Source of the DNA: a bacterium
GTDB lineage: Bacteria; Armatimonadota; Zipacnadia; Zipacnadales; UBA11051
Length of the DNA stretch: 60,422 nt
Direction of reading: 5' to 3'
Assembly: GCA_030604405.1 (NCBI GenBank)
Contig: JAUVVY010000026.1
Location: 1 to 60,422 of the forward strand
Positions 8,852-18,157 of this stretch are shown in pieces (position 1 is the stretch's first letter; every line of letters starts with the position of its first letter). Both the position numbers and the translations under genes were made by a program. The notes beneath the pieces were generated by a model. That model made no database searches, was not told the origin of the DNA, and saw only the letters and a list, made by a program, of their open reading frames with translations.

Positions 8852-9931
8852 ATGCAACAGGACAAAGATAGGCTAAACTGCGCCGTCGTCGGGTACGGGC
8901 GCTATCACGACTTCGGGCGGATGCACTGCCGGTGGATCAGCGCCTGTGAGGAACTGAACCTGGTCGCCATCTGTGACATTGATTCGGCCAGTCGGGAAAG
9001 GGCTGCAGGGGATTTTGCGGATATTGAGCTTTATGCGTGCGTGGACGAGCTAGTGAGCAATGATGACATTGATATGGTGAGCGTGGTGACACCGCATTTC
9101 ACCCATGCGCAGATCGCCACCGAGTGCCTGCGTGGCGGCAAGCACACGATCGTCGAGAAAGCGATGGCGACTACGGTCGAAGAATGTACGGCAATGATAG
9201 AGGCGGCCAAGCGTGCAGGCCGCAAGCTGGCGGTATTCCACAACCGGCGGCATGACGGCAACTACCGCGCAATCCAGCAGGTGATCGCTGAGGGCACTAT
9301 CGGCGAGGTGTTTCATGTCGAATGCTGCGAAGAGAACTACACAGAGCCGGAGCAGTGGTGGTACTGCGAGGAAGAGAAATCGGGCGGGGTGTTTTTCTAC
9401 TGGGGACCTCATGCGGTGGACTGGGTGCTGAATCTGGTGCCGTCAAGGGTGGCCCGGGTGGTCGGCTCGACCCAGAGGCGAGTCTGGTCGCAGGTGGAGA
9501 TCGCCGACGAGGTGCGGGCCTATTTGTGGTTCGAAAACGAGGCGACTGCGGTGATCACATTCTCCCGCATCGTCGCCATACGAAAGCCGCTGTGGCGGGT
9601 GTTGGGCACCAAGGGGGCCATCGAGGATTCGAAGGTCGGCATCTGCGAGGGCAACTACATTCCGCACTATCAGGAACTCCTCGTTGGCGACGCGGGCGAG
9701 GGGCAGATCCGCGTGGTGACTGTGGCTGGCGAGGCGAAGGAAGAGACGCTGGTTGACTATCTGGCATCGGATTGGCTGACGTATTACGAGGACATGGCCG
9801 CCGCGGTCTTGCGCGATGAGCCGCTCCCGGTGACGGGGGAAGAGGGACGCATGACGGTGGCGGTCATGCAGGCGGCCCAGGAGTCGGGCGAAAAGGGCGG
9901 CGTCACCATCGAGATGAGTGACTATGAGTGA
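8852..9931 (+). CDS. Gfo/Idh/MocA family NAD(P)-dependent oxidoreductase
   Basis: 359 residues. The N-terminal Rossmann fold begins NCAVVGYGRYHDFGRMHC and includes CDIDSA, VTPHFTHAQIATECL and the catalytic EKAMATTVEE lysine region. The C-terminal alpha/beta domain has FYWGPHAVDWVLNLV, with the histidine and aspartate expected near the active site. These enzymes oxidise or reduce a hydroxyl of sugars, inositols or other cyclic polyols. It starts 5 bases after the UroD-like gene and overlaps the MoaD-like gene by 8, so the three are coupled. Confidence 0.9.
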   Translation: MQQDKDRLNCAVVGYGRYHDFGRMHCRWISACEELNLVAICDIDSASRERAAGDFADIELYACVDELVSNDDIDMVSVVTPHFTHAQIATECLRGGKHTIVEKAMATTVEECTAMIEAAKRAGRKLAVFHNRRHDGNYRAIQQVIAEGTIGEVFHVECCEENYTEPEQWWYCEEEKSGGVFFYWGPHAVDWVLNLVPSRVARVVGSTQRRVWSQVEIADEVRAYLWFENEATAVITFSRIVAIRKPLWRVLGTKGAIEDSKVGICEGNYIPHYQELLVGDAGEGQIRVVTVAGEAKEETLVDYLASDWLTYYEDMAAAVLRDEPLPVTGEEGRMTVAVMQAAQESGEKGGVTIEMSDYE

Positions 9932-10217
9932 AAATGACATCGCCAACCATGTTACGGTGATGATCCCTGAGCCGCTGCGGGCCTATACGGATGGGCAGGC
10001 GGAGGTGAGCGTGCAGGCCGGCACCGTGGGCGATGTGCTGTACCAGCTTGTCAGCCAGTACGAAGAGATCGGGAAGCGAATAATTGACGAATCGGGAGGG
10101 CTGCGACACGGTGTGATAATTGCCGTTAACGGGCAGGACATCCGATTTGCCGGGCACCTGCAAGCTCCGGTGCGGCCCGGCGAGCAGGTCCAGATCGTCG
10201 TTACAATGCTGGTGTAG
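9924..10217 (+). CDS. MoaD/ThiS-fold small protein lacking the C-terminal Gly-Gly
   Basis: 97 residues with the ubiquitin-like beta-grasp pattern: VTVMIPEPLRAYTDGQAEV, then the TVGDVLYQLVSQYEEI helix, VIIAVNGQDI and PVRPGEQVQIVV. MoaD and ThiS end in Gly-Gly, adenylated and thiocarboxylated for sulfur transfer; this protein ends in VTMLV, so it cannot be activated that way unless trimmed, and no Gly-Gly lies near the end. ATG 9924 is used, overlapping the oxidoreductase gene by 8 bases; a GTG at 9918 is possible. No MoaE, ThiF or ThiG partner is nearby. It may act as a beta-grasp subunit of an oxidoreductase. Confidence 0.78.
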   Translation: MSENDIANHVTVMIPEPLRAYTDGQAEVSVQAGTVGDVLYQLVSQYEEIGKRIIDESGGLRHGVIIAVNGQDIRFAGHLQAPVRPGEQVQIVVTMLV

Positions 10218-10284
10218 GAAACAATTCCCGCTCCGTTGCGTCGAAATAGATAGGAATTCGACATCGAGATATGGAGACGGCTGG

Positions 10285-11436
10285 ATGCGTGTAAGACGCT
10301 TCATCATAGTCGCATGTGTGTTGGCATTGGTCCTCAGTGCCAGCTCGGCGCTGGCGAAGAGATGGTCTGAGGAGCAGGAGAATGCTGTCGGTGCCGAGGT
10401 TGCCGCACATATTGAGGAGCAGTACGAAGCGTGGGAGGACGAGGATGCGCAAAAACAGATCGAGGAGATCGTCACCGAGCTGGCCCCGTACACCGACCGT
10501 CAGGATGTCAAGTATATCGTGAAGCTGCTGGACACCGATGAGGTCAACGCCTGCAGCATACCCGGCGGCCGGATATACGTTCACCGCGGACTGCTCGAGG
10601 AGGTCGAGTCGGTGGACGAGCTGGCCGCGGTGATGGCGCACGAGATCGCCCACAACTGCACTTACGACGCGATGGAGCAGGCCGAGCGCAATAAGAAGCT
10701 CTTTATCGGGGGTATCACGGCAGCGCTGGTGGCGATATTCGTCGGCGCGGACAGCAGCGAAATATCGGGTGTTCTGGCCGCCGGCATGTATGTGCGGCAG
10801 GGGATTCTCAGCCGCTACTCGATCGAAATGGAGCAGCGGGCGGATATGAACGCCGTCCGGTACCTGGTGGGCAGCAAATACAACCCCACGGGGCTGCTGA
10901 CCTTTATGGAGCGGCTGGCGGCCGAGACATACAAGAGGGCGCGCCCGGACTACGGCATATACGAAACGCATCCGCAGTCAACAGAACGGTGTGGATACAT
11001 CATCGAGGCCATCTATGACGCCGGGCTGGAGATCAATCGCCGTGCGGTAACCAAGTGGGAGCCGCCCAGCTTTGAAAGCATCGGGCCTGAAGATGCTGAA
11101 ATAGACCCCCAGACAGCGCCGGCGAAGATATCGCTGTGGGGTGAAGAGATAGTGACGATAACTTATCCCGGCGAATACCCCGGCATAGACAAGCGGGCGG
11201 AGGCCATCTGCAACAACCTCAGGGAAGCGCTGGCGGCCGACCTGGTGCTCTACGAGATACGCACAGCCACGGACGGTGAGGCCGTGACCGTCACGCTGCG
11301 GGACAAGCCGATGATGAGAATCTGTGCCGAGGACGTGCAATCAGAAGACAGCTCACCGCAGGCTGTGGCCGACGGCATCGTCAGGGCGCTGGCAAGAGCC
11401 ATGCACCGCGAAGAGCTGGCGCGGCGGTATCACTAG
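10285..11436 (+). CDS. M48-family zinc metalloprotease, secreted or periplasmic
   Basis: About 383 residues from ATG 10285. Residues 1-24 form a signal peptide (RRFIIVACVLALVLSASSALA). The zinc motif HEIAH is at about residues 119-123 and the third ligand is expected in the glutamate of EMEQRADMNAVRYL. It resembles BepA/LoiP-type soluble M48 peptidases that handle misfolded envelope proteins; there is no TPR tail as in BepA. The C-terminal 110 residues are unassigned. The upstream extension to 10120 overlaps the MoaD-like gene and lacks a signal sequence, so it is not used. Its stop abuts the ATG of the lipoyl-domain gene, which places a protease oddly inside a metabolic operon. Confidence 0.87.
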   Translation: MRVRRFIIVACVLALVLSASSALAKRWSEEQENAVGAEVAAHIEEQYEAWEDEDAQKQIEEIVTELAPYTDRQDVKYIVKLLDTDEVNACSIPGGRIYVHRGLLEEVESVDELAAVMAHEIAHNCTYDAMEQAERNKKLFIGGITAALVAIFVGADSSEISGVLAAGMYVRQGILSRYSIEMEQRADMNAVRYLVGSKYNPTGLLTFMERLAAETYKRARPDYGIYETHPQSTERCGYIIEAIYDAGLEINRRAVTKWEPPSFESIGPEDAEIDPQTAPAKISLWGEEIVTITYPGEYPGIDKRAEAICNNLREALAADLVLYEIRTATDGEAVTVTLRDKPMMRICAEDVQSEDSSPQAVADGIVRALARAMHREELARRYH

Positions 11437-11943
11437 ATGGGGCAGCGCATTACCATTGAAAAGTGGGCCGAGAACCTCGAGGAAGTCACGGTTGCCGGTT
11501 GGCTGAAAACTGAGGGCGAAGAGATCGCCGCCGGCGAAGTGCTGTGCGAAATCATCACCGATAAGGCCACCTTCGAGTACACCGTTGAGGAGGGCGGCGT
11601 GGTCGCCAGGATATACGCCGCCGAACGCAGTGTGGTGCCCATCGGCTACGTCATAGCCTTTGTCGCCAGTGCCGGCGAGCAGGCAGACCCCGACATCGAG
11701 GCGCACAACGAGAAGCTGCTTGCCGAGCGCCGGCAGCAGGCGGAACTGGACCTCGACGACGTTCTCTCAGCGGCCAGCAAGAAGACTTCCCGGGTGCGTG
11801 CAACCCCGGCGGCACGGCGGCTGGCGCGCCAACATGAGATTGACCTGCAGCAGGTTGCCGACTGGCTCAGCGAGGACGCGGACGTCATTACGGAAGAGCA
11901 CGTGCAAGGATATCTAAGCGACAAAGGTAGCGGCAATGATTGA
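11437..11943 (+). CDS. Lipoyl-domain plus E1/E3-binding-domain protein without E2 catalytic core
   Basis: 168 residues. Residues 1-78 are a lipoyl/biotinyl domain with the swinging-arm lysine K43 in [10 protein letters not shown] charged linker follows, and residues about 118-160 form a peripheral subunit-binding domain ([19 protein letters not shown]). The 230-residue acyltransferase core with its HXXXD motif, present in every ordinary E2, is completely missing, and the gene ends with a proper stop overlapping the SDR gene by 8 bases. It is therefore a free lipoyl carrier that can dock an E1 or E3, and not a remnant broken by a frameshift. Known counterparts are PDHX/E3-binding protein and stand-alone lipoyl proteins. 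Candidate partners are the E1 genes at 4075-6066 and 17036; no lipoate ligase or E3 is in the window. Confidence 0.88.
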   Translation: MGQRITIEKWAENLEEVTVAGWLKTEGEEIAAGEVLCEIITDKATFEYTVEEGGVVARIYAAERSVVPIGYVIAFVASAGEQADPDIEAHNEKLLAERRQQAELDLDDVLSAASKKTSRVRATPAARRLARQHEIDLQQVADWLSEDADVITEEHVQGYLSDKGSGND

Positions 11944-12682
11944 CCTGAGCGGCAAGGTGGCGCTGGTGACCGGCGGCTCGCGAGGGCTGGGCCGCGCAAT
12001 CGCGGTGCAGCTCGCCGAAGTTGGCGCGGATGTTGCAGTCAACTATCTGCAAAACGCCGAAGCGGCTGAGGAGACCGGCAGGCTTATCGCCGAGCAGGGG
12101 CGGCGCTTCATCGTGTGCCAGGCGGATGTGACCGCCCGCGAGGGCGTCAAGGCAATGGTGGAGCAGGTGGCGGAGGAGTTGGGCGGGCCGGATATTGTAG
12201 TCAGCAACGCCGGAATAATCAGCGACCAGTTTCTGGCCTTCATGAAGCCCGAGCAGTGGGAAAGCGTGATTGAGACCTCGCTGACCGGCGCGTTCAACTG
12301 CTGCCAGGCGGCGTTGCGGCCGATGATGAAAAAGCGCTGGGGGCGCATTGTCAATATCGCTTCCGACGCCGGCTTGATGGGCGATCTGCGGCGTACCAAC
12401 TACGCTGCTGCGAAGGGGGGCCTGATAGCCTTCACCAAGGCGCTGGCGCGCGAGGTCGTGGGTCAAGGCATCATGGTCAATGCGGTGGCGCCGGGTGTCA
12501 TCGAGACCGACCTGATCGCCGACATGACCGAGAAGCAGCGCGAGCAGATGTATCAATTGATTCCGGCCGGCAGGTTCGGCCAGCCTGAGGAAGTCGCCCC
12601 GCTGGTGGCATTTTTGTGCTCGGAGCAAGCCAGCTACATCACCGGCCAGGTCTTCAGCGTTGACGGCGGGCTGCGGATGTAG
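11936..12682 (+). CDS. Short-chain dehydrogenase/reductase, FabG-like
   Basis: 248 residues of the classical SDR type. The NADP-binding [10 protein letters not shown] is at residues 12-21, NAGI at about 91, the catalytic serine in NIASDAG (143), and YAAAK at 156-160; the C-terminus SVDGGLRM is typical of FabG. It would reduce a 3-oxoacyl thioester or related ketone. The gene overlaps the lipoyl-carrier gene by 8 bases, a strong sign that the two products work on the same intermediate, and ketosynthase-fold genes follow at 14606 and 16038. Confidence 0.92.
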   Translation: MIDLSGKVALVTGGSRGLGRAIAVQLAEVGADVAVNYLQNAEAAEETGRLIAEQGRRFIVCQADVTAREGVKAMVEQVAEELGGPDIVVSNAGIISDQFLAFMKPEQWESVIETSLTGAFNCCQAALRPMMKKRWGRIVNIASDAGLMGDLRRTNYAAAKGGLIAFTKALAREVVGQGIMVNAVAPGVIETDLIADMTEKQREQMYQLIPAGRFGQPEEVAPLVAFLCSEQASYITGQVFSVDGGLRM

Positions 12683-12709
12683 GGGCCAAATTGGCTATGA
12701 TTCCCCGAC

Positions 12710-12738
12710 TTGCAAACCACGCCTGAATCGTCTATATT
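12710..12738 (+). promoter_or_regulatory. Sigma70-type promoter for DUF47-PiT
   Basis: TTGCAA at 12710-12715 and TATATT at 12733-12738 are separated by 17 bases. The promoter sits in the 213-base gap after the SDR gene and leaves a leader of about 150 bases before ATG 12896. It suggests that the phosphate genes, and perhaps the ketosynthases behind them, have their own start. Confidence 0.6.
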
Positions 12739-12895
12739 GTATGAGTGGATAGAAGCAATTCACCTCTGCGACGGGATCGCATGCGTTACCCTAAACGCAC
12801 ATCCTCGCGTACCGATTTGCCACCAGGGCTACCGCTGTTTGTTATTGCTCCCCTAGCAGTTGTATTCAGTCACGCAACGGGAAGGGAAGGATATC

Positions 12896-13553
12896 ATGCC
12901 GGGGCGTAATCGGTTTCTTGAGGGCCTGCAGCGGGTCATGCGCGCCTTCGCGCCAAGCGAAGAGAATTTCTTTGAATTGTTTGAAGAGATTAGCGACCAC
13001 GTCGTGGAGGCAGCGGAATGTCTGCACGACATCATGGGCCGCTATGAGAGGCTCCCACTGGCTGTGGAGAAGATTGACGACATCGAGCACGCCGCAGACA
13101 ACGTGGTGCACGAGGCGGTCAGGCGCCTTAACACTACCTTCGTCACGCCCGCCCTGTTCGACCGCGAGGACATCTATCGCATTGTCGAGCGCCTGGACGA
13201 CATCGTGGATCAGACCAAGGGCGCAATAGACAGGCTGAGCCTGTTTAACATTGCCGAGCCGACCGACCGCTGCCGCGAGTTGGCCGACTTGTTTCTAGAG
13301 ACGGCCAAGGCCCTTCAGGCCAACATGCACAACATCGCCGACATTCAGCCTCAACAGGACAAATATGTGGCCGAGATTAACACTCTGGAAAACCAGGCCG
13401 ATGTGGTACACAGAGCCGCACTGAGCGAACTGTTCGAGTACGAAGGCGAGCCGCGTTACATAATGAAGTGGCTGCTGGTTTATCAGTTCGTCGAGGGCGC
13501 GATTGACGGATGCGAAGGGGCCGCCAACCTCGTAGAGGCCGTGGTGGTGAAGA

Positions 13554-13561
<8 letters not shown>
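12896..13561 (+). CDS. DUF47-family (PhoU-like) protein of phosphate uptake
   Basis: About 221 residues, nearly all helical, with the DUF47/YkaA pattern FFELFEEISDHVVEAAECL...EHAADNVVHEAVRRLNTTFVTPALFDREDIY. DUF47 proteins are PhoU relatives that bind metal clusters through acidic and histidine residues and modulate a partner PiT transporter, encoded here with an 8-base overlap. ATG 12896 has the GGGAAGG site just upstream; the longer TTG start at 12860 is unlikely. Placement between the FabG-like and ketosynthase genes looks like an insertion of a self-contained phosphate module. Confidence 0.92.
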
Positions 13562-14582
<1,021 letters not shown>

Positions 14583-14605
14583 ATTCCGCACACAGGCAAT
14601 GACCG

Positions 14606-15832
14606 ATGGAATCCACCCTCAACCGTGTTGCCATAACCGGCCTGGGCGCTGTAAGTCCTCTGGGCGTGGGCACAAACGCCCTCTGGGAGGGGTTGCTGGC
14701 CGGCCGGCGCGGCCTGAGTAAGCTGACGAAATTTGACCCCACCGGCCTGCGCAACGAAAAGGCCGGACAGGTCAATGACTGGCGATTCGACCCCGCACAA
14801 TTCTCTCTGACACAACCTCCCGACGAGGCCACGCAGTTTCTCCTCACAGCGGCGGCAGAGGCGATAGCCGATGCCGGCCTGGAGGACCGCCTGTGCCCCG
14901 CTGGAGAGCCCGGGCCGAATGTGGGCGCAGTGCTGGCGACAAACTTCGGCGGCTCTAGCTCCTGGGAGAGCTACATGAGCGGGCTGCTGGCCGCCCAACC
15001 ATCGCCGACGACTTTCGAGCAGTTCAGCTTCGACAAGGCGCTTGCTACGGTTTGCGCCACGTTCGCAATCGGCGGGCCATGCAGCCAACTCTCCATGGCC
15101 TGCGCTTCCGGGACCGCCGCCATCGGCTACGGAGCGGAACTGATACAAAGCGGACAGGCGGATGTGGTGCTGGTCGGCGGCTACGATTCGCTGGCACCCA
15201 GCATTCTGAGCGGGCTGAGTCTGCTCCGCACCATCACCGATGACGACCTGTATCCGTTTTCGGCCAACCGCAGCGGGACCATCTTCGGCGAGGGCTCGGG
15301 CGTGCTGGTGCTGGAGAGTCTGGAGCGTGCCCGCAAACGCGACGTACGCTGCTACTGTGAAGTCCTGGGCTCATGGCAGAATAATAACGCCTATCATCTG
15401 ACCGCCCCGGACGCCGGGGGAGCAGGCATGGCGCGGGTGTTGCGCGGGGCCCTGCAAGCGGCGGAGCTTTCCCCTGATGAGCTGGATCACATCAACGCGC
15501 ACGGGACCGGTACTGAGTATCATGATGTGGCCGAGACCGAGGCGATCAAGGCCGTACTGGGGCCGGCCGCATACGACATAACGGTGGTGTCCATAAAGGG
15601 CGCTATCTCGCACCTGATGGGGGCTGCCGGGGCGATTGAGGGGATTGTGACAGCCCTGTCGGTCTTTGATCAGATCGTGCCGCCGACCACCAACTACGGC
15701 GAACCCGACCCGGCCTGCGACCTGGACTATGTGACCGCAGGCGCGCGCGAGCAGCGTATGGAGTACGCGGGCACGATCTCAGCGGGCATCGGCGGGGATA
15801 ACGCATGTGTGGTCCTGGGCCGCATTGACTGA
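14606..15832 (+). CDS. Beta-ketoacyl synthase (KAS II / FabF-type), complete triad
   Basis: 408 residues, the standard size. The nucleophile is C166 in SMACASGTAAI, the first histidine H299 is in INAHGTGTEYHD, and K331 and H336 lie in SIKGAISHLMGAAGA. It should condense an acyl thioester with a malonyl-type extender. There is no acyl carrier protein, malonyl transferase or dehydratase gene nearby, so this is not the housekeeping fatty acid operon. It shows the two-gene layout of a type II PKS with the incomplete paralogue at 16038, separated by a 205-base repeat-containing gap. ATG 14606 is 23 bases after the PiT stop. Confidence 0.92.
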   Translation: MESTLNRVAITGLGAVSPLGVGTNALWEGLLAGRRGLSKLTKFDPTGLRNEKAGQVNDWRFDPAQFSLTQPPDEATQFLLTAAAEAIADAGLEDRLCPAGEPGPNVGAVLATNFGGSSSWESYMSGLLAAQPSPTTFEQFSFDKALATVCATFAIGGPCSQLSMACASGTAAIGYGAELIQSGQADVVLVGGYDSLAPSILSGLSLLRTITDDDLYPFSANRSGTIFGEGSGVLVLESLERARKRDVRCYCEVLGSWQNNNAYHLTAPDAGGAGMARVLRGALQAAELSPDELDHINAHGTGTEYHDVAETEAIKAVLGPAAYDITVVSIKGAISHLMGAAGAIEGIVTALSVFDQIVPPTTNYGEPDPACDLDYVTAGAREQRMEYAGTISAGIGGDNACVVLGRID

Positions 15833-15837
15833 TTCGA

Positions 15838-15990
15838 TGTCGGACTGGAAGCCTGACCCCACTCTTACGGAGTGGGTGCCCTACGCGATAGCTGTTTGGC
15901 GATGACCCAGCCACGTAATCCGGATGGAGTCGGGCAGGATGCCCGACCCACGGGTTCCTGGGGATGCCTGCCCTACACGATAAAACTCGC
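15838..15990. repeat. Dispersed hairpin repeats between the ketosynthase genes
   Basis: TCGGACTGGAAGCCTGACC at about 15840 and the perfect palindrome GTCGGGCAGGATGCCCGAC at about 15930, followed by CCACGGG. The same unit occurs at 7433 and 58827. No gene is seen in the 205-base gap. Confidence 0.7.
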
Positions 15991-16037
15991 GATGGGCCAG
16001 CCACGCGACGGGTGGAGCAGGAGAAGCACTATAGATT

Positions 16038-17039
16038 GTGAGAAGTGCATTGTCTGAGAACCAGCGCGTAGTAATCAGCGGGGCCGGGCCGATTGCATCG
16101 GTCGGCATCGGACGCAAGGACTTTCTGAAGGGCTTGCGCGAGGGCCGAGTGGGTATCGGCGCCTGCGAACGGCTGACAGATACTGCCGGCTTCGCGGAGG
16201 TGGCGGAGTGCTGGGACTTCGCAGTCGAAGACTATCTGATCAGCAAGAAGACCTACCTGGACCGCTGCTCGGAGCTGGCGCTGGCGGCCTGCGCGCTGGC
16301 CTTCGCAGATGCGGGACTGGTCTGGTCGGAACTGGACGGGGACCGGATCGGCCTGTGCCTCGGAACCGCATACGGCTGCCTGGAAGCGCTGACCAATCAT
16401 AGCGCGCGCGTGCAGACCAAGGGCCTGCGCTTCGGCTCGCCGATGATCTTCACCCATGCAATGGCCAACTCGCCGACGGCGCTGGCGGCCATCGAGTACG
16501 GCATCCACGGGCCCGCAGGCACGTTTTGTGCCGGCAGCATATCAGCGGCCTGTGCGCTGGAATTCGCCTTCCGGCGAGTGAGGGCCGGAGACGCCGACTA
16601 TGTCCTCGCCGGCGGCTGTGAGGCGCTAAGTGTGGCGCTGCTCAGCGGCCTGGCAGGTCCCGATAAGCTTGAGCCAGATTTCGTGCCGGGCGAGGGCGGC
16701 TGCATACTCATGTTGGAGCGCATGGACACGGCGGCCGCCAGAGGCGCTGAAATCCTGGCCGAGGTCGCCAGTGTCGGTCTGGCCGTGGCTACCGAAGCGA
16801 AGCCCGACGCCGCCTTGGACGCCGCATGTCGGCAGGCCGGCCTGACAGACAAGCCGCCGGTATTCGCGGCGCCGGCATACGGGCACACCTTCGGCGCATC
16901 AATGGCTCTGGGTATTTGTGCGGCGATCGGTGGCCTCGACTCATACGCAAGCGGCGATTGCGTAGCTGTGATGGGGCGCAGCAGTCTTAGCGACATCCAT
17001 GGCCCCGCCGCCGCCATCATCATCCGGAGGGTAACATGA
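16038..17039 (+). CDS. Divergent, shortened ketosynthase-fold protein (chain-length-factor-like)
   Basis: 333 residues against about 410 for a normal ketosynthase. The thiolase fold is recognisable from VVISGAGPIASVGIG at the start, and C164 in TFCAGSISAACALEF aligns with the nucleophile. H283 in YGHTFGASMALGICAA aligns with the second histidine, but the NAHGTGT segment with the first histidine is absent, the region reading PPVFAAPAY. It is either a partner subunit like a chain length factor, though those usually lose the cysteine rather than the histidine, or an enzyme with different acyl chemistry such as thioester hydrolysis or acyl transfer. GTG 16038 has AGGAGAAG 11 bases upstream. It overlaps the following E1 alpha gene by 4 bases, so the two are coupled. 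Confidence 0.82.
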   Translation: MRSALSENQRVVISGAGPIASVGIGRKDFLKGLREGRVGIGACERLTDTAGFAEVAECWDFAVEDYLISKKTYLDRCSELALAACALAFADAGLVWSELDGDRIGLCLGTAYGCLEALTNHSARVQTKGLRFGSPMIFTHAMANSPTALAAIEYGIHGPAGTFCAGSISAACALEFAFRRVRAGDADYVLAGGCEALSVALLSGLAGPDKLEPDFVPGEGGCILMLERMDTAAARGAEILAEVASVGLAVATEAKPDAALDAACRQAGLTDKPPVFAAPAYGHTFGASMALGICAAIGGLDSYASGDCVAVMGRSSLSDIHGPAAAIIIRRVT

Positions 17040-18004
17040 GCTATCCAGCCAAAGAGTTGGTTGCGCATTACCGGGCGATGGTCACCATCAGGGAGTTCGA
17101 GGAGGCGCTGGATGAGCTGTTCAGTAAGGGACTAATCGGCGGCACCTCGCATTTTTGCCGCGGCCAGGAGGCGTGCGCGGTGGGAGCCGTCGCGGCGCTT
17201 GAGGCTTCTGACCTGGTGACATCTAACCATCGCGGGCACGGGCATTTCATCGCCAAGGGCGCGGAACTGGGGCGCTTGATGGCTGAGCTTATGGGCAAGC
17301 GTGACGGCTATTGTGGCGGGCGGGGCGGCTCGCAGCACATCGCCGCCTTCGACATCGGCTTTATGGGCTCCAATGGCATAACCGGGGGCATGATACCGGT
17401 CGCGACGGGGGCTGCGCTGACCCAGAAGCTGCAGAAAACCGGCCGCGTCGTGTTGTGCTTCTTTGGCGACGGGGCGTGCGGGCAGGGCGCTTTTCACGAG
17501 GGCGTGAACATGGGCGCGGTATGGGAGCTGCCGGTCGTGTACTTTCTGGAGAATAACCTGTACGCAATGAGCACGCACGTTGCAGAGAGTTTCAAGGTCA
17601 CAGAACTCGCGCAATTTGCCAACTCATACGGCATCCCGGGCATTAGCGTAGATGGCAATGATTACTTCGCAGTGCGAGAGGCCGCCGCAGAGGCTGTTGC
17701 AGAAGCCCGATCGGGAGCTGGGCCGACGCTAATCGAGGCGCGGACCTACCGCATGTGCGGACATTCCAAGAGCGACCAGTGCGAATACCGATCTGACGAA
17801 GAAGAGGAAAGCTGGGCGGCACGGGACCCGCTCCTGGTCATGAAAGGCCGTCTCATTGGCGACGGCATCATGGATGAGGCGAACGCGGCAGCGGTAGAGC
17901 AGCAGGCAGCCGATGATGTTGCAGAGGCTATTGAGTTCGCGGGGCAAGCTGGCGAACCTGACCCCGACACGGTGACAGATGATCTGTTTGCGGATTTTTG
18001 CTGA
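17036..18004 (+). CDS. Second 2-oxoacid dehydrogenase E1 alpha-type subunit, without adjacent beta gene
   Basis: 322 residues similar in layout to the protein at 4075. It has the full TPP motif GDGACGQGAFHEGVN...ENN, SNHRGHGHFIAKG and GGRGGSQHI. It resembles acetoin/pyruvate dehydrogenase E1 alpha and is the sort found in secondary-metabolite operons. No beta subunit follows; the next gene is a repressor behind its own promoter. It may share the beta subunit at 5092 or act with another TPP-domain protein. Four-base overlap with the ketosynthase-fold gene links thioester chemistry and thiamine-dependent decarboxylation. Confidence 0.9.
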   Translation: MSYPAKELVAHYRAMVTIREFEEALDELFSKGLIGGTSHFCRGQEACAVGAVAALEASDLVTSNHRGHGHFIAKGAELGRLMAELMGKRDGYCGGRGGSQHIAAFDIGFMGSNGITGGMIPVATGAALTQKLQKTGRVVLCFFGDGACGQGAFHEGVNMGAVWELPVVYFLENNLYAMSTHVAESFKVTELAQFANSYGIPGISVDGNDYFAVREAAAEAVAEARSGAGPTLIEARTYRMCGHSKSDQCEYRSDEEEESWAARDPLLVMKGRLIGDGIMDEANAAAVEQQAADDVAEAIEFAGQAGEPDPDTVTDDLFADFC

Positions 18005-18032
18005 ATTGCACAAGATTTCACCTGCAAGGTAC

Positions 18033-18061
18033 TTGACAAGCGATTTGTTCACTACTATGAT
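18033..18061 (+). promoter_or_regulatory. Strong sigma70 promoter of the BlaI/M56 pair
   Basis: TTGACA at 18033-18038 and TATGAT at 18056-18061 are separated by exactly 17 bases. Transcription would start about 90 bases before the BlaI-family gene. The -10 box is covered by the operator at 18051-18068. Confidence 0.85.
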
Positions 18062-18068
18062 TAGTAGT
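18051..18068. promoter_or_regulatory. Dyad operator ACTACTA-TGAT-TAGTAGT
   Basis: A perfect 7-bp inverted repeat with a 4-base spacer lies over the -10 box. BlaI/MecI repressors bind dyads of similar size containing TAC and GTA half sites over their own promoters, so autoregulation by the adjacent repressor is the natural reading. Confidence 0.8.
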
Positions 18069-18157
18069 ACGTGTTATTGGGAATACTATAAGCAGACAGC
18101 AAAGTAGCGCAAGCTGGATATCTGCATCAGCGACCCGAGTAGCTGGAGGTAGCCATC

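Noticed and set aside
14606-17039. Ordinary fatty acid synthesis operon
   Set aside because: No ACP, FabD, FabH or FabZ is present, and the partner ketosynthase lacks a catalytic histidine.
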